Shown here in pieces: positions 1 through 8,507 of a DNA stretch of 64,000 nucleotides (the stretch's first letter is position 1; each line of letters opens with the position of its first letter). The notes beneath the pieces are model-generated. The model did no database searches. It saw only the letters and a program-made list of their open reading frames with translations, and was not told the origin of the DNA. Both the position numbers and the translations under genes were made by a program. Origin of the DNA: Gemmatimonadaceae bacterium (GTDB lineage Bacteria; Gemmatimonadota; Gemmatimonadetes; Gemmatimonadales; Gemmatimonadaceae); the NCBI GenBank assembly GCA_036003045.1, contig DASYSS010000046.1, positions 32,531 through 96,530 of the forward strand. The letters are read 5' to 3'.

Positions 1-330
1 GCGTGCAGCGGCCTGCGGTCGCTCACCGCGCTCCTCAGCATGTCCGTGCTGCTCGGCGCGCTCGTGCTCAAGAAGCCGGTGACCCGCATGGCTCTGCTCC
101 TGTTCGCGGTTCCGGTGGCGATCGTGGTGAACGGCATTCGCGTGTTCCTGACGGGATATCTGGTCTATTACGTGAGCCCCGCGTATGGCGAGGGCTTCAT
201 GCACGTCACCGAAGGCTGGCTGCTCTTTCTCGTGTCGTTGTCCATTCTCGCCGGCATGGCGTGGATCGGCGGACTCGTCGAGCGGCTGACGCAATCGAAT
301 GACCAAGCGGCGGAGCCTCAGCATGCTTGA
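1..330 (+). CDS. Exosortase, C-terminal part (cut by window edge)
   Basis: The frame is open from base 1 and encodes the last 109 residues of a polytopic membrane protein. The three exosortase active-site elements are visible: Cys in ACSGLRSL at visible residue 2, Arg in NGIRVF at residue 47, and His in HVTEGW at residue 68. Exosortases are cysteine transpeptidase-like membrane enzymes that process PEP-CTERM-type proteins and are tied to exopolysaccharide export. The next gene encodes its usual partner, an EpsI-like protein, and overlaps this stop codon. The N-terminal half and the start lie outside the window, so the exosortase subtype cannot be told. Confidence 0.9.
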   Translation, partial: ACSGLRSLTALLSMSVLLGALVLKKPVTRMALLLFAVPVAIVVNGIRVFLTGYLVYYVSPAYGEGFMHVTEGWLLFLVSLSILAGMAWIGGLVERLTQSNDQAAEPQHA

Positions 331-1024
331 CCGAACGCCGAGCGATGGCCTGGGGTGGCGGGGGTTCGTTCCCGCCTTCATCCTGCTCGTCGGGTGCGGC
401 TTCGTGTGGCAGACACATTCGCAGCGCCAGATGCCGCTTGCCGCGCCGCTGACCTCGATCATTCCGACCCTCGACGGCTACAAGGTCGCGGATCTGCACA
501 TCGGCGACGACGAGCGCCGCGTCGCCGGCATGTCGGACTACGTGGCCCGCGCGTACGTGCGCGATTCCGCGCAGGCGTTTCAGACGCTCGTGTCGTACTA
601 CGACCGGCAGGGGCAGGGAAAGACGATCCACTCGCCGCGCAATTGTCTTCCCGGCGCGGGGTGGGAGGTGCTGCGCGGCGGTACGCGAGCGATCGTGGCC
701 GAGGGCGCATCGCACGACGTGAATTATTATGTGCTCAAGAACGGCAGGGCGACGGACGTCGTGTACTACTGGTATCAGGGGCGCGGCCGAGTCGTCGCGA
801 GCGAATATCGCGTGAAGTGGAATCTTCTCCGCGACGCGGCGCTGCTCGGGCATACCGAAGAGGCGCTCGTCCGGATCGTCATTCCGGTGCGTGTTCCGAG
901 CGCCGCGCCAGCGGACTCGCCAGAAGCGCGCGGCGCATTCGCCGCCGCCGATTCGCTCGGGGACAGCGTCGCTACGCGATTGATCCGCGAAGTGACACGG
1001 GCGCTGCCGGGTCGCGCCGGCTAG
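323..1024 (+). CDS. EpsI-family exosortase-associated protein
   Basis: A 233-residue protein with one N-terminal membrane segment (about residues 12-30) and a soluble domain carrying the EpsI signature HSPRNCLPGAGWEV. EpsI domains are found fused to, or next to, exosortases and are linked to exopolysaccharide assembly outside the membrane. An upstream ATG at 299 is in frame, but only the ATG at 323 has a ribosome-binding site (GGAG, 7 bases upstream). That start overlaps the exosortase stop by 8 bases, so the pair is translationally coupled. The C-terminus is Ala/Asp-rich and poorly conserved. Confidence 0.85.
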   Translation: MLDRTPSDGLGWRGFVPAFILLVGCGFVWQTHSQRQMPLAAPLTSIIPTLDGYKVADLHIGDDERRVAGMSDYVARAYVRDSAQAFQTLVSYYDRQGQGKTIHSPRNCLPGAGWEVLRGGTRAIVAEGASHDVNYYVLKNGRATDVVYYWYQGRGRVVASEYRVKWNLLRDAALLGHTEEALVRIVIPVRVPSAAPADSPEARGAFAAADSLGDSVATRLIREVTRALPGRAG

Positions 1025-1124
1025 TACGGCAAGCTCCGGCGGCGTCGCGCCTACGCCCGACGAACCGTCCCAAGACGGGCGCATTCCGGCATTCGTCAAC
1101 CCGAAGTCCGGTAACGCCGCGGCG

Positions 1125-1988
1125 GTGAGGAGCGCACTCGCCGGCGACGGGCGTTTCGATCCGCGCGAGGCCGGTCCGGACGAGATCCCAGCGCTGATTC
1201 GCACCGAGGCGGCGGCGGGTCGCCAAAGAATCTTGGTTTGCGGCGGCGACGGAACGATTGCCTCCGCGGCCGGAGCGGCGATCGGGACGCCGCTCGAGAT
1301 CGCGATTGTGCCGGCGGGCACTCTCAACCATTTCGCGCGCGACTATGACCTGCCGCTGGATCCGGCCGCGGCGCTCGAGCTGGCAGCGAGCGGCTCGTCG
1401 CAGCCGATCGACGTCGGCATGGTCAACGGCCGGGTCATGGTGAACACCGCCTCGGTCGGTGCGTACGTCGACTTCGTCCGCCACCGCGAGTCCCGCGAAC
1501 GATACCTTGGCTACTACCTCGCCAGTCTGGTCGCGGCAGTCAGAGTTTGGCTACGGCCGCGTTGGATCGAGGTCGCGCTTCGCACCGATGACGGGGAGCG
1601 CGAGGCCTTTCGCACGCCGCTGCTGTTCGTGGGCGTGGGAGAGCGAGAATTCGGTCGCGGCGGGCTCGGGAAGCGCCGTCCCGAGGGAGCGAGAGCGCTG
1701 CATGTCATCGTGATCAACGAGCGGCGCCGTCCGCGGATTGCCGCGCTGGCGTTCGGCGCCCTCCTGCGTGGACGAGAAGAATTTCTTCGACTCGACGGGA
1801 TCGATTCGCACCTCGCGGCCGGGGCGGACATCGTGCTCCGGCACGCCCGGGCGACGATCGCCGTCGACGGCGAGTTGGTCGTGATGGAGAGCCCGCTTCG
1901 TTTCTCGCTCGAGAGGAACGCCGTGCGGCTCGTCCGGCCCGACCCGTCGGCTTCGCCGAGTGACGTTGCACGAGCCGCGGAGAAGTGA
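1125..1988 (+). CDS. Diacylglycerol kinase-like lipid kinase
   Basis: The protein has a DAGK catalytic-domain fold signature: GGDGT at residues 40-44 (nucleotide binding), followed by PAGTLNHFARD and the C-terminal VDGELV beta-domain motif. The family phosphorylates diacylglycerol, sphingoid bases or related lipids at the membrane; the substrate cannot be told. GTG at 1125 is the only conventional start in this frame after the stops at 981 and 993. However, the family N-terminal strand and NPKSG motif (VNPKSGNAAA) are encoded upstream, at about 1095-1124. The true start may be a rare codon such as ATT at 1083. It follows epsI by about 100 bases on the same strand. Confidence 0.8.
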   Translation: MRSALAGDGRFDPREAGPDEIPALIRTEAAAGRQRILVCGGDGTIASAAGAAIGTPLEIAIVPAGTLNHFARDYDLPLDPAAALELAASGSSQPIDVGMVNGRVMVNTASVGAYVDFVRHRESRERYLGYYLASLVAAVRVWLRPRWIEVALRTDDGEREAFRTPLLFVGVGEREFGRGGLGKRRPEGARALHVIVINERRRPRIAALAFGALLRGREEFLRLDGIDSHLAAGADIVLRHARATIAVDGELVVMESPLRFSLERNAVRLVRPDPSASPSDVARAAEK

Positions 1989-1999
1989 CACAGTAGAGA

Positions 2000-4402
2000 A
2001 TGCGGATTCGCGTCTCTGGATGGGCGGCAGTGGTCGTCGCCGCGTCGCTCGCCGCCGCCGGCTCAACCAGACTCCCGGCGCAAAGCGTTCGCGGAATCGT
2101 CGTCGATCGCGCCGAAGTCCCGGTGCCGGGTGTCGTGGTCCAACTGGTCGACAGCGCGTCGCACATTGCCGGTCGCGCCCTGACCAACGCGCAGGGTGAA
2201 TTTCGCGTCGTGGCGCGAACCGCGGGGACCTACCGGCTGCACACGCTGCGCATTGGCTTTCATCCGACGGACTCGCCGCCGATCGTCTTGCAGACTGGGC
2301 CGGACGTGTCGCGGCGCATCGTCCTGACGGGATTGCCGGTCGGCCTCGACACCGTTCGCGTCGCGGGGCGCAACGCGTGCCGCGCGCTCGGCGACTCGGG
2401 TGCCGCTTACGCGGTGTGGGAGCAGGTTCACGGCGCCGTTACGGCGGCGTCGCTCACGGCGGCGGCGCAGAACCTGTACACGACGGTCATCTCGTTCGAG
2501 CGAACGCTCGAAGCAGACGCGCGGCGAGTACGCACCCAAAGCTCGACGGTGACCTCCGGCTACGCTCGCGAGCCGTGGACGTCGCACTCGCCCGAGGCGC
2601 TGCATCGGGACGGCTACGTCGTAACCGACCGCGACAACTCGATGACGTACTACGCGCCCGGGCTCGACGTCCTCCTGTCGCCGTCGTTCGTCGAAGACCA
2701 CTGCTTCCACCTGACGAGCGACCGGGATCGGCTCGGCCTCGCGTTCGAACCGACGCCGGACAGGCGAAACAAGCCGGAGGTTCGCGGCACGCTCTGGCTC
2801 GACGCGAAAAGCGCCGAGCTGCGCACAATGGAGTTCAGATATTCCAACATTCTTCCGGAGCAGGATGCGGTCGCGCGCGGAGAGGCCGGCTTCATCCGGA
2901 TGGCGAACGGGACCTGGGTGATTTCGCGTTGGAACATCCGCATGCCGCTGCTCGAACACGTCGTGCGGTCGCAAAGCCGCGGCGGCGACCAAATCCAGGT
3001 GATCGCCGTGCGGGTCGCCGGAGGCGAGCTCGCGATGGCGCGGCAAGGCAAGGACACGCTGTGGACTCGCCCGCCGGTCGCCTTGTCCGGGATCGTGGTC
3101 GACTCGGGGTCGGGTGACAAGATCGCCGGCGCGCGACTGAGACTCATGGGGACCGCCGTCGTCGGCGCGACCGATGGCCGCGGACGTTTCGCTCTGCCCG
3201 GTGTGTTGCTCGGGGAATACACGATGGAGGTGCGAACGCCGTCGCTCGATTCGGTGAACGCGGTGCAGCAGGTACCGATCACGTTCACGGACTCGTCCGC
3301 ATCGATCGAGCTCCGTATCCCCAGCGGGCCGCAGCTGTTGTCGAACCTGTGCGGCAACAGGTCGCTCGACACGCCGGGGATCGTGCTCGGTACGGTCGCA
3401 TTGATTGGCGACTCGGCGCCGCCGCGCAACGTGAAGGTCACCGCCGAATGGAGCCAGATGTCGATGCCGCTCGGCGGACAGCTGGCATCGGAGGTCAGCA
3501 GCAGAACGATGTGGCTGGACGCGCGGACCGATTCGCGCGGGGCGTTTCGCGTGTGCGGAGTTCCGGTCGACAAACCGATTTCACTGACGGCCGGCGAGGG
3601 CGGAGTGCCGGTCGTCGTGCGTATTCCTGCGAAGGGACGCTTCGCTCGAGCCGAGCTCACGCTTGCGCGGAACGCGGTCACCGACTTCGCGACCTTGGCC
3701 GGAACCGTCGTCGACTCGGCTGGCCGGCCGATCGTGGCGGCCAACGTCGTCGTACCGGAATTGTCGAAGAGCACGTTGACCGACGCCGCCGGTGGATTCC
3801 GGATCGACGGGCTTCCGGCGGGATCTCAGCGCGTGTTCGTGCGCCGCATCGGTTATCGCGCGATCGATACGAATCTCGCGTTCCCGATCGGACGCACGTT
3901 GCAACGCCGATTCGAGCTGACGCGCGCGGTGACGCTGGATTCGGTGATTGTCAACGAAGCGGCGGTCGACAAAGGGATGGCGAGTTTCGAAGACAATCGC
4001 CGTCTCGGGCTCGGTCATTTTTTGACTCGCGCCGACCTCGCGAAGCTGGAGGGCGGACCGTCGACGTCGTCGGTTCTGCAGTCCTTCAACGGTCTCTCGA
4101 TGGTGCGGGGACAGGGCGGACGCGCTTGGATCACCGGCGCGCATGGCTTGCGCCTCGTCAATCCGGATGCGCAGGACAAGACGCTTGGTGCGCATCAGAG
4201 CTGCTACGCGCAGGTGTATCTGGACCGGACGCCCATTTACCAAGGGCGCGACTCGGAGCCGCTCTTCGACGTGAACTCGATTCCGCCGAGTCAGATCGAG
4301 GCGATCGAGTACTACGCGACGCCAGCGCAAACGCCGGCGGAGTACACGCGCCTCAACTCGACGTGCGGCGTTCTGGTGATTTGGACGCGGCGTAGTCCGT
4401 AG
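2000..4402 (+). CDS. Secreted protein with carboxypeptidase-regulatory repeats and a TonB-plug-like end
   Basis: An 800-residue exported protein. A signal peptide (about residues 1-27, ending RLPAQS) is followed by three carboxypeptidase-regulatory-like Ig-fold modules near residues 28-105, 345-430 and 565-640. Each begins GxVVDS or similar and carries a TDxxGxF turn. The last 120 residues resemble the plug domain of TonB-dependent receptors (SSVLQSFNGLSMVRG, then PPSQIEAIEYY), but no beta-barrel follows. Such barrel-less proteins are frequent in Gemmatimonadota and Bacteroidota; the role may be outer-membrane sensing or surface binding, which is inference. It starts 11 bases after the lipid-kinase stop. 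Two Cys pairs may form disulfides. Confidence 0.7.
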   Translation: MRIRVSGWAAVVVAASLAAAGSTRLPAQSVRGIVVDRAEVPVPGVVVQLVDSASHIAGRALTNAQGEFRVVARTAGTYRLHTLRIGFHPTDSPPIVLQTGPDVSRRIVLTGLPVGLDTVRVAGRNACRALGDSGAAYAVWEQVHGAVTAASLTAAAQNLYTTVISFERTLEADARRVRTQSSTVTSGYAREPWTSHSPEALHRDGYVVTDRDNSMTYYAPGLDVLLSPSFVEDHCFHLTSDRDRLGLAFEPTPDRRNKPEVRGTLWLDAKSAELRTMEFRYSNILPEQDAVARGEAGFIRMANGTWVISRWNIRMPLLEHVVRSQSRGGDQIQVIAVRVAGGELAMARQGKDTLWTRPPVALSGIVVDSGSGDKIAGARLRLMGTAVVGATDGRGRFALPGVLLGEYTMEVRTPSLDSVNAVQQVPITFTDSSASIELRIPSGPQLLSNLCGNRSLDTPGIVLGTVALIGDSAPPRNVKVTAEWSQMSMPLGGQLASEVSSRTMWLDARTDSRGAFRVCGVPVDKPISLTAGEGGVPVVVRIPAKGRFARAELTLARNAVTDFATLAGTVVDSAGRPIVAANVVVPELSKSTLTDAAGGFRIDGLPAGSQRVFVRRIGYRAIDTNLAFPIGRTLQRRFELTRAVTLDSVIVNEAAVDKGMASFEDNRRLGLGHFLTRADLAKLEGGPSTSSVLQSFNGLSMVRGQGGRAWITGAHGLRLVNPDAQDKTLGAHQSCYAQVYLDRTPIYQGRDSEPLFDVNSIPPSQIEAIEYYATPAQTPAEYTRLNSTCGVLVIWTRRSP

Positions 4403-4408
4403 ACAGGG

Positions 4409-5107
4409 CTACGATTTCTTCTGGTAGGTCTTCCTGTCCGCGCGGCAGCCTTCGAAGGCGTGTCCGCTCAGCGCTTTGTCGAGGCGCCGCAACGCTTTCG
4501 CGTCGCGCATCGGGTCGATCGCGCGCTGCTCGGCGGCGTCAATGAGCGTCTCGCCGGAATCGGGGAACGCTTTCCGGAGCCGCGCCGTCTCGCACTCGAC
4601 GTCGACGTGAGCGGAAAGCGGATCGGCCGCGGTCAGCTGGCGGCGCAATAGCTCGTACAGCTGTCGATTGGCGCTGCGCACGCCGATCGCGCGGTCGGCG
4701 GCGATGGCGAGTGAACGACTGCGCGTGAGGTTGACCGTGCCTTTCACGCCGATCGAGTCATCGTCGAGCAGGACGATCGGATTCTGGTAACCCGCGTCGG
4801 CCACGATCGCGTAGGGCAGGCGCTTGCCTCGGGGCCACACGACGGTGAGCGTGCGAATGTCGTCGCTCGACGTGGCGCCCGGCCGGATCTCCTGCGCGCC
4901 GATCTGCCCGCGAATTCCCGGCCCGGCGACGACCGTGAGGGTGTCGAACCGGACCACCTCGCCGTCCGCGGTCGAGCGAACGATTCGCCCGTCGCGCACG
5001 CGTGCCGACAAACGTGTATCAGTTTGTTGCGACGACAGCGTGACCGGAATCACCAGGGCGAGCATCGCTTGCCAGAGCAGGCAAGAGACTTTTCTAAAGG
5101 CCGCCAT
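4409..5107 (-). CDS. Exported protein of unknown function
   Basis: 232 residues. The N-terminus is a plausible signal peptide: a basic MAAFRK start, a hydrophobic stretch to about residue 24, then LSSQQ. The remainder is mixed alpha/beta with no motif I recognise. Two Cys (in VECETARL and FEGCRAD) could form a disulfide. It is convergent with the 800-residue protein, with a 6-base gap between stops, and lies 36 bases downstream of another exported-type gene on the same strand, so the two may be cotranscribed. No clear Shine-Dalgarno sequence precedes the ATG. Confidence 0.6.
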   Translation of the reverse strand: MAAFRKVSCLLWQAMLALVIPVTLSSQQTDTRLSARVRDGRIVRSTADGEVVRFDTLTVVAGPGIRGQIGAQEIRPGATSSDDIRTLTVVWPRGKRLPYAIVADAGYQNPIVLLDDDSIGVKGTVNLTRSRSLAIAADRAIGVRSANRQLYELLRRQLTAADPLSAHVDVECETARLRKAFPDSGETLIDAAEQRAIDPMRDAKALRRLDKALSGHAFEGCRADRKTYQKKS

Positions 5108-5143
5108 ACAGCAAGGACGAGCCGCCGCGGGCGGCAGTCACTG

Positions 5144-6067
5144 CTATGGCTTGCGCAGCTGTGCCACTTTGCGGAGCGAATCCGCCCGAATCGAGTCCGC
5201 GAGCACGGAGTCGCGTCTCGCTTTGATGATCGCCGCGGATCGAGCGAGTCCGGCGCGGATTTCGGCGTCGATCACCGAATCGCGCATGCGTTGCTCGCGC
5301 GACTTGCCGCGAGAAAAGAGGGGAAGGCTGATGCTCCCCAACGATCCTCCGCCTCCGCCGACGGCACCGACGCCGTCCTTGCCCTCGCCCTGCATCACGT
5401 GGATGTCGGCCGAATTCCCCGCTGTGCCGACTCGCTGCGCGAGCTTGACGCCGTCCTTTTTGCTTTCCGCGATCGATTTCTTCATGTCGTCGCTCATCGT
5501 GCTCCAGCGCTGAGCCTCGTGAGCGGCGGCGGCCCACGCGGCGAGCGACGAGTCGCGCGACGTCATGGTCGACGCCCCTCGCGCGGCTCGCGATTTCTCA
5601 GTGAGGCCGGCGGGGGCCGCGGGCGCGCCGAGGCCTGACCCGCCGGCACTGGGGCGAAACTCGACGCGATCACTCGGAGGCGTGACGTTTGTCGGCGGCG
5701 CGGTGGGCAGCGTCGGCACACTGGCGGTGTCGGTTCGCGGCGGGGCCGTCGGAACGGCGGGCAGGACCGGCGCGGCCGTCGGTGGAACGGGTGTCGGTCG
5801 AGGAGCCGTTCGAGGCTGGACGGGCGTCTCTTTCGGCCGCGGCGCGGGGGGCAAGGGCGCGGGCGGTGGGAAAAAGGTCACCCGCGTCTGCGTGCGGCCG
5901 TCGTCGAGCCCCGAACGGAACCGGGCTCTGTCCGACACCGAGGTCATGGAGACCAGCGCGGCGAGAAACAGCACGGCCGTGGCAATGCCGGACGCTCCGA
6001 TCTCGGTCCATCGCGGGGAACGTCGCGGAAAGTCGAACGGGTACGTGCGACGCTCGGCGGTATGCAC
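5144..6067 (-). CDS. Proline-rich single-span membrane protein, unknown function
   Basis: With a GTG start at 6067 the protein has 307 residues: a short cytoplasmic N-terminus, one membrane helix (about residues 27-43), a Pro/Thr-rich stretch (about residues 60-115), a Gly-rich linker and a charged helical end rich in Arg/Asp/Ser. The layout recalls the N-terminal half of TonB-like energy transducers, but no TonB C-terminal domain is present. The frame stays open upstream through the tRNA-Ser gene; that extension would translate tRNA and is rejected. The GTG lies only 6 bases beyond the tRNA 3' end on the same strand, so tRNA processing may leave a nearly leaderless mRNA. Confidence 0.6.
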   Translation of the reverse strand: MHTAERRTYPFDFPRRSPRWTEIGASGIATAVLFLAALVSMTSVSDRARFRSGLDDGRTQTRVTFFPPPAPLPPAPRPKETPVQPRTAPRPTPVPPTAAPVLPAVPTAPPRTDTASVPTLPTAPPTNVTPPSDRVEFRPSAGGSGLGAPAAPAGLTEKSRAARGASTMTSRDSSLAAWAAAAHEAQRWSTMSDDMKKSIAESKKDGVKLAQRVGTAGNSADIHVMQGEGKDGVGAVGGGGGSLGSISLPLFSRGKSREQRMRDSVIDAEIRAGLARSAAIIKARRDSVLADSIRADSLRKVAQLRKP

Positions 6068-6073
6068 CGGGAA

Positions 6074-6156
<83 letters not shown>

Positions 6157-6292
6157 CGGTATCAAAGATCGTCGGAGCGGGACGAGCGCGAAAGCGGTGG
6201 ACAGGCGACCGTCGGACATCGATCCCGTACACCGCGTCACGGCGAACAGGTCCCGCCCCGCACATAGATTGTCAGCAAGCCGAGGAGCCAGG

Positions 6293-7342
6293 ATGACGCA
6301 CAGAGCGATTCAAATCGTCGTCGGAGTCGCGATTGCCGCATCGACCGCGCGAAGCCAGGAGCGGCCGCGCGGCACGGTCATCGTCAGCAACATGAACGAC
6401 AACACGACGATGCTCGTGGACGCGGAGAGCGGCCGCAGGCTCGCCACGCTCGCGACCGGCGAGGGGCCGCACGAGGTCGCCGTGTCGCACGATGGGCGAC
6501 GGGCCGTGGTGAGCAACTACGGCGTGCGAGGGAAGCCCGGAAACTCGCTCACCCTCGTCGACGTCGAGAGGCTCGACACGATTCGCACGATCGATCTTCG
6601 CGATCACCAGCGCCCGCACGGGATGGTCTTTCTCCCCGGCGACACGCTGCTCGCGGTTACGTCGGAGGTGAGCCGGGCCGTTCTGCTCGTCGATCTCAGG
6701 CGCGGAACAGTCGTCACGACGCGGCCGAGCTCCGGCCGCGGCACACATATGCTGGGACTGAGCGAACGTGGCGACCGCCTCGTGATGGGCAACATCAGCG
6801 ACGGCACGATCACGGTGCTCGATCCGCTCGCGACGGACAGCGGCCGCGTGATTCGCGTTGCTGCGCAGCCCGAGGGGGTCGCGATTTCGCCGGATGGATC
6901 GTTTGCGTGGGCGGGGAGCAATCGCGACAGCGTGGTGCTCGTCGTGGATCTGCGCAGCGCGACGGTGGTCGACACGCTGCGCGGGTTCGGGCTGCCGTAC
7001 CGTATGGCCATCTCGCCCGACGGACTGACGGCGGTGGTCACCGATCCAATCAAAGCGCGCGTGCGCGTGTTCGACGCCGCGACGCGGCGGCAGCGGTTCG
7101 ACATTGCCGTCGCCGCGGACAGTCTCGTCGCGACGACCGAGGTGGCAGGATCGCCCGCGCCGGAGGGTGTCACCATTTCGAGGGACAGCCGGTGGGCGTT
7201 CGTCACCCTTCAGGGGCGCAACCGGGTCGCCACGATCGACCTCGAGCATGGCGCGATCATTGCGCTCGCGGCGACCGGCAATTGGTCCGACGGCGTCGCC
7301 TTTTCGCCGGTCGTCCATCCCTCGCGCGGTTCCGGCAAGTAA
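6293..7342 (+). CDS. YncE-like beta-propeller protein, secreted
   Basis: 349 residues beginning with a signal peptide (about residues 1-20, ending ARSQ). The rest is made of repeated blade units of the YVTN/NHL type, for example VSHDGRRAVVSNYG, ISPDGSFAWAGSN and ISPDGLTAVVTDP, giving about seven blades. Such propellers bind ligands or partners in the periplasm; no enzymatic residues are evident. The ATG at 6293 has GAGGAG 5 bases upstream. The frame is open further 5' only because it runs through the antisense of the tRNA-Ser gene. Confidence 0.8.
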   Translation: MTHRAIQIVVGVAIAASTARSQERPRGTVIVSNMNDNTTMLVDAESGRRLATLATGEGPHEVAVSHDGRRAVVSNYGVRGKPGNSLTLVDVERLDTIRTIDLRDHQRPHGMVFLPGDTLLAVTSEVSRAVLLVDLRRGTVVTTRPSSGRGTHMLGLSERGDRLVMGNISDGTITVLDPLATDSGRVIRVAAQPEGVAISPDGSFAWAGSNRDSVVLVVDLRSATVVDTLRGFGLPYRMAISPDGLTAVVTDPIKARVRVFDAATRRQRFDIAVAADSLVATTEVAGSPAPEGVTISRDSRWAFVTLQGRNRVATIDLEHGAIIALAATGNWSDGVAFSPVVHPSRGSGK

Positions 7343-7370
7343 CCCTCCCCGGCTTGTCGACTTTCAACCG

Positions 7371-8507
7371 ATGATTTGTCTCGAGCGAATCACCATGCGC
7401 GAGATCCATCTCGCGCTCAAGGAACCATTTCGCATCTCGTCGGGCGTCGAGTCGACGCGGCGCATCCTTCTGCTCGAGCTGGTCGACGAGAGCGGCGCCC
7501 GCGTCTGGTCCGAGTGCGTCGCCTCGGCGCTGCCGAACTACACCTCGGAGACGATCGACACCGCGTGGCTCGCGATCAGCAAATGGCTGGCGCCTCGCGT
7601 GCTCGGCCGCCCGCTCGTCGACGCGTCGCACGCACAGTTCGAGCTCGCGGCGAACGTGCGCGGGCACAACATGGCGAAGGCCGCGATCGAGATGGGATGC
7701 TGGGGTCTCGAGGCGGTGATGCGAAAGCTGCCGCTGGCGACCTTGCTCGGCGGAACGCGTACGGAAGTGCCGACCGGCATCTCGCTCGGGCTTCAGGAAT
7801 CGCCCGCCGCGTTGGTCGAGCGCGCGCAGGCCGCCGTCGGCGCCGGATACCAAAAGGTCAAGCTCAAGATCGAGCCGGGGCGGGACATCGAGTTCGTCCG
7901 CGCGGTGCGCAAGGCCGTCGGTCCCGACATCGAGCTGATGGCCGACGCCAACGCCGCGTACACGATCGACGACGGCACGCACCTCACGCGGCTCGACGAG
8001 TACGGTCTCATCATGCTCGAGCAGCCGCTCGGCGCGGACGATCTGCTGGATCTCGCCGCGCTCCAGCGGCGAATGCACACGCCGATCTGTCTCGACGAAT
8101 CGATCACCGACGTGAAGCGCGCGCGCGACATGATCGCGCTTCGCAGCGGCCGGATCGTCAACATCAAACCGGGGCGCGTCGGAGGACTCGCGGCGTCGAA
8201 GGCCATTCACGACGTCTGCGCCGAAGCGGGAATTCCGGTGTGGTGCGGCGGCATGTTGGAGAGCGGCGTGGGGCGAGCGTACAACGTCGCGCTCGCGTCG
8301 CTCCCCAACTTCTCGCTTCCCGGCGATCTGAGTCCCAGCTCGCGCTACTGGGCGACGGACATCGTGTCGCCCGAGTGGACGATGGACGCGAACGGCATGG
8401 TCCGCGTGCCGCTGGAAACGCCGGGGCTTGGCGTCGCCGTGGACGCCAACCGCATCGGCCTGATCACGACGCGCCGGGAAGTCTTGCGACCTCCGCGGCG
8501 CGACTAG
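7371..8507 (+). CDS. menC: o-Succinylbenzoate synthase (enolase superfamily)
   Basis: 378 residues of the muconate-lactonizing subgroup of the enolase superfamily. Visible catalytic elements are KVKLKI (the acid/base Lys), the metal ligands in MADANAAY, LEQP and CLDES, and the second Lys in NIKPGRVGG, followed by GGMLESGVGRA. This arrangement fits the MenC/N-acylamino-acid racemase branch, which makes o-succinylbenzoate in menaquinone synthesis. Racemase activity on acylated amino acids or dipeptides is the main alternative. No other men genes are in the window. The stop overlaps the convergent DUF2723 gene by 4 bases. Confidence 0.75.
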   Translation: MICLERITMREIHLALKEPFRISSGVESTRRILLLELVDESGARVWSECVASALPNYTSETIDTAWLAISKWLAPRVLGRPLVDASHAQFELAANVRGHNMAKAAIEMGCWGLEAVMRKLPLATLLGGTRTEVPTGISLGLQESPAALVERAQAAVGAGYQKVKLKIEPGRDIEFVRAVRKAVGPDIELMADANAAYTIDDGTHLTRLDEYGLIMLEQPLGADDLLDLAALQRRMHTPICLDESITDVKRARDMIALRSGRIVNIKPGRVGGLAASKAIHDVCAEAGIPVWCGGMLESGVGRAYNVALASLPNFSLPGDLSPSSRYWATDIVSPEWTMDANGMVRVPLETPGLGVAVDANRIGLITTRREVLRPPRRD

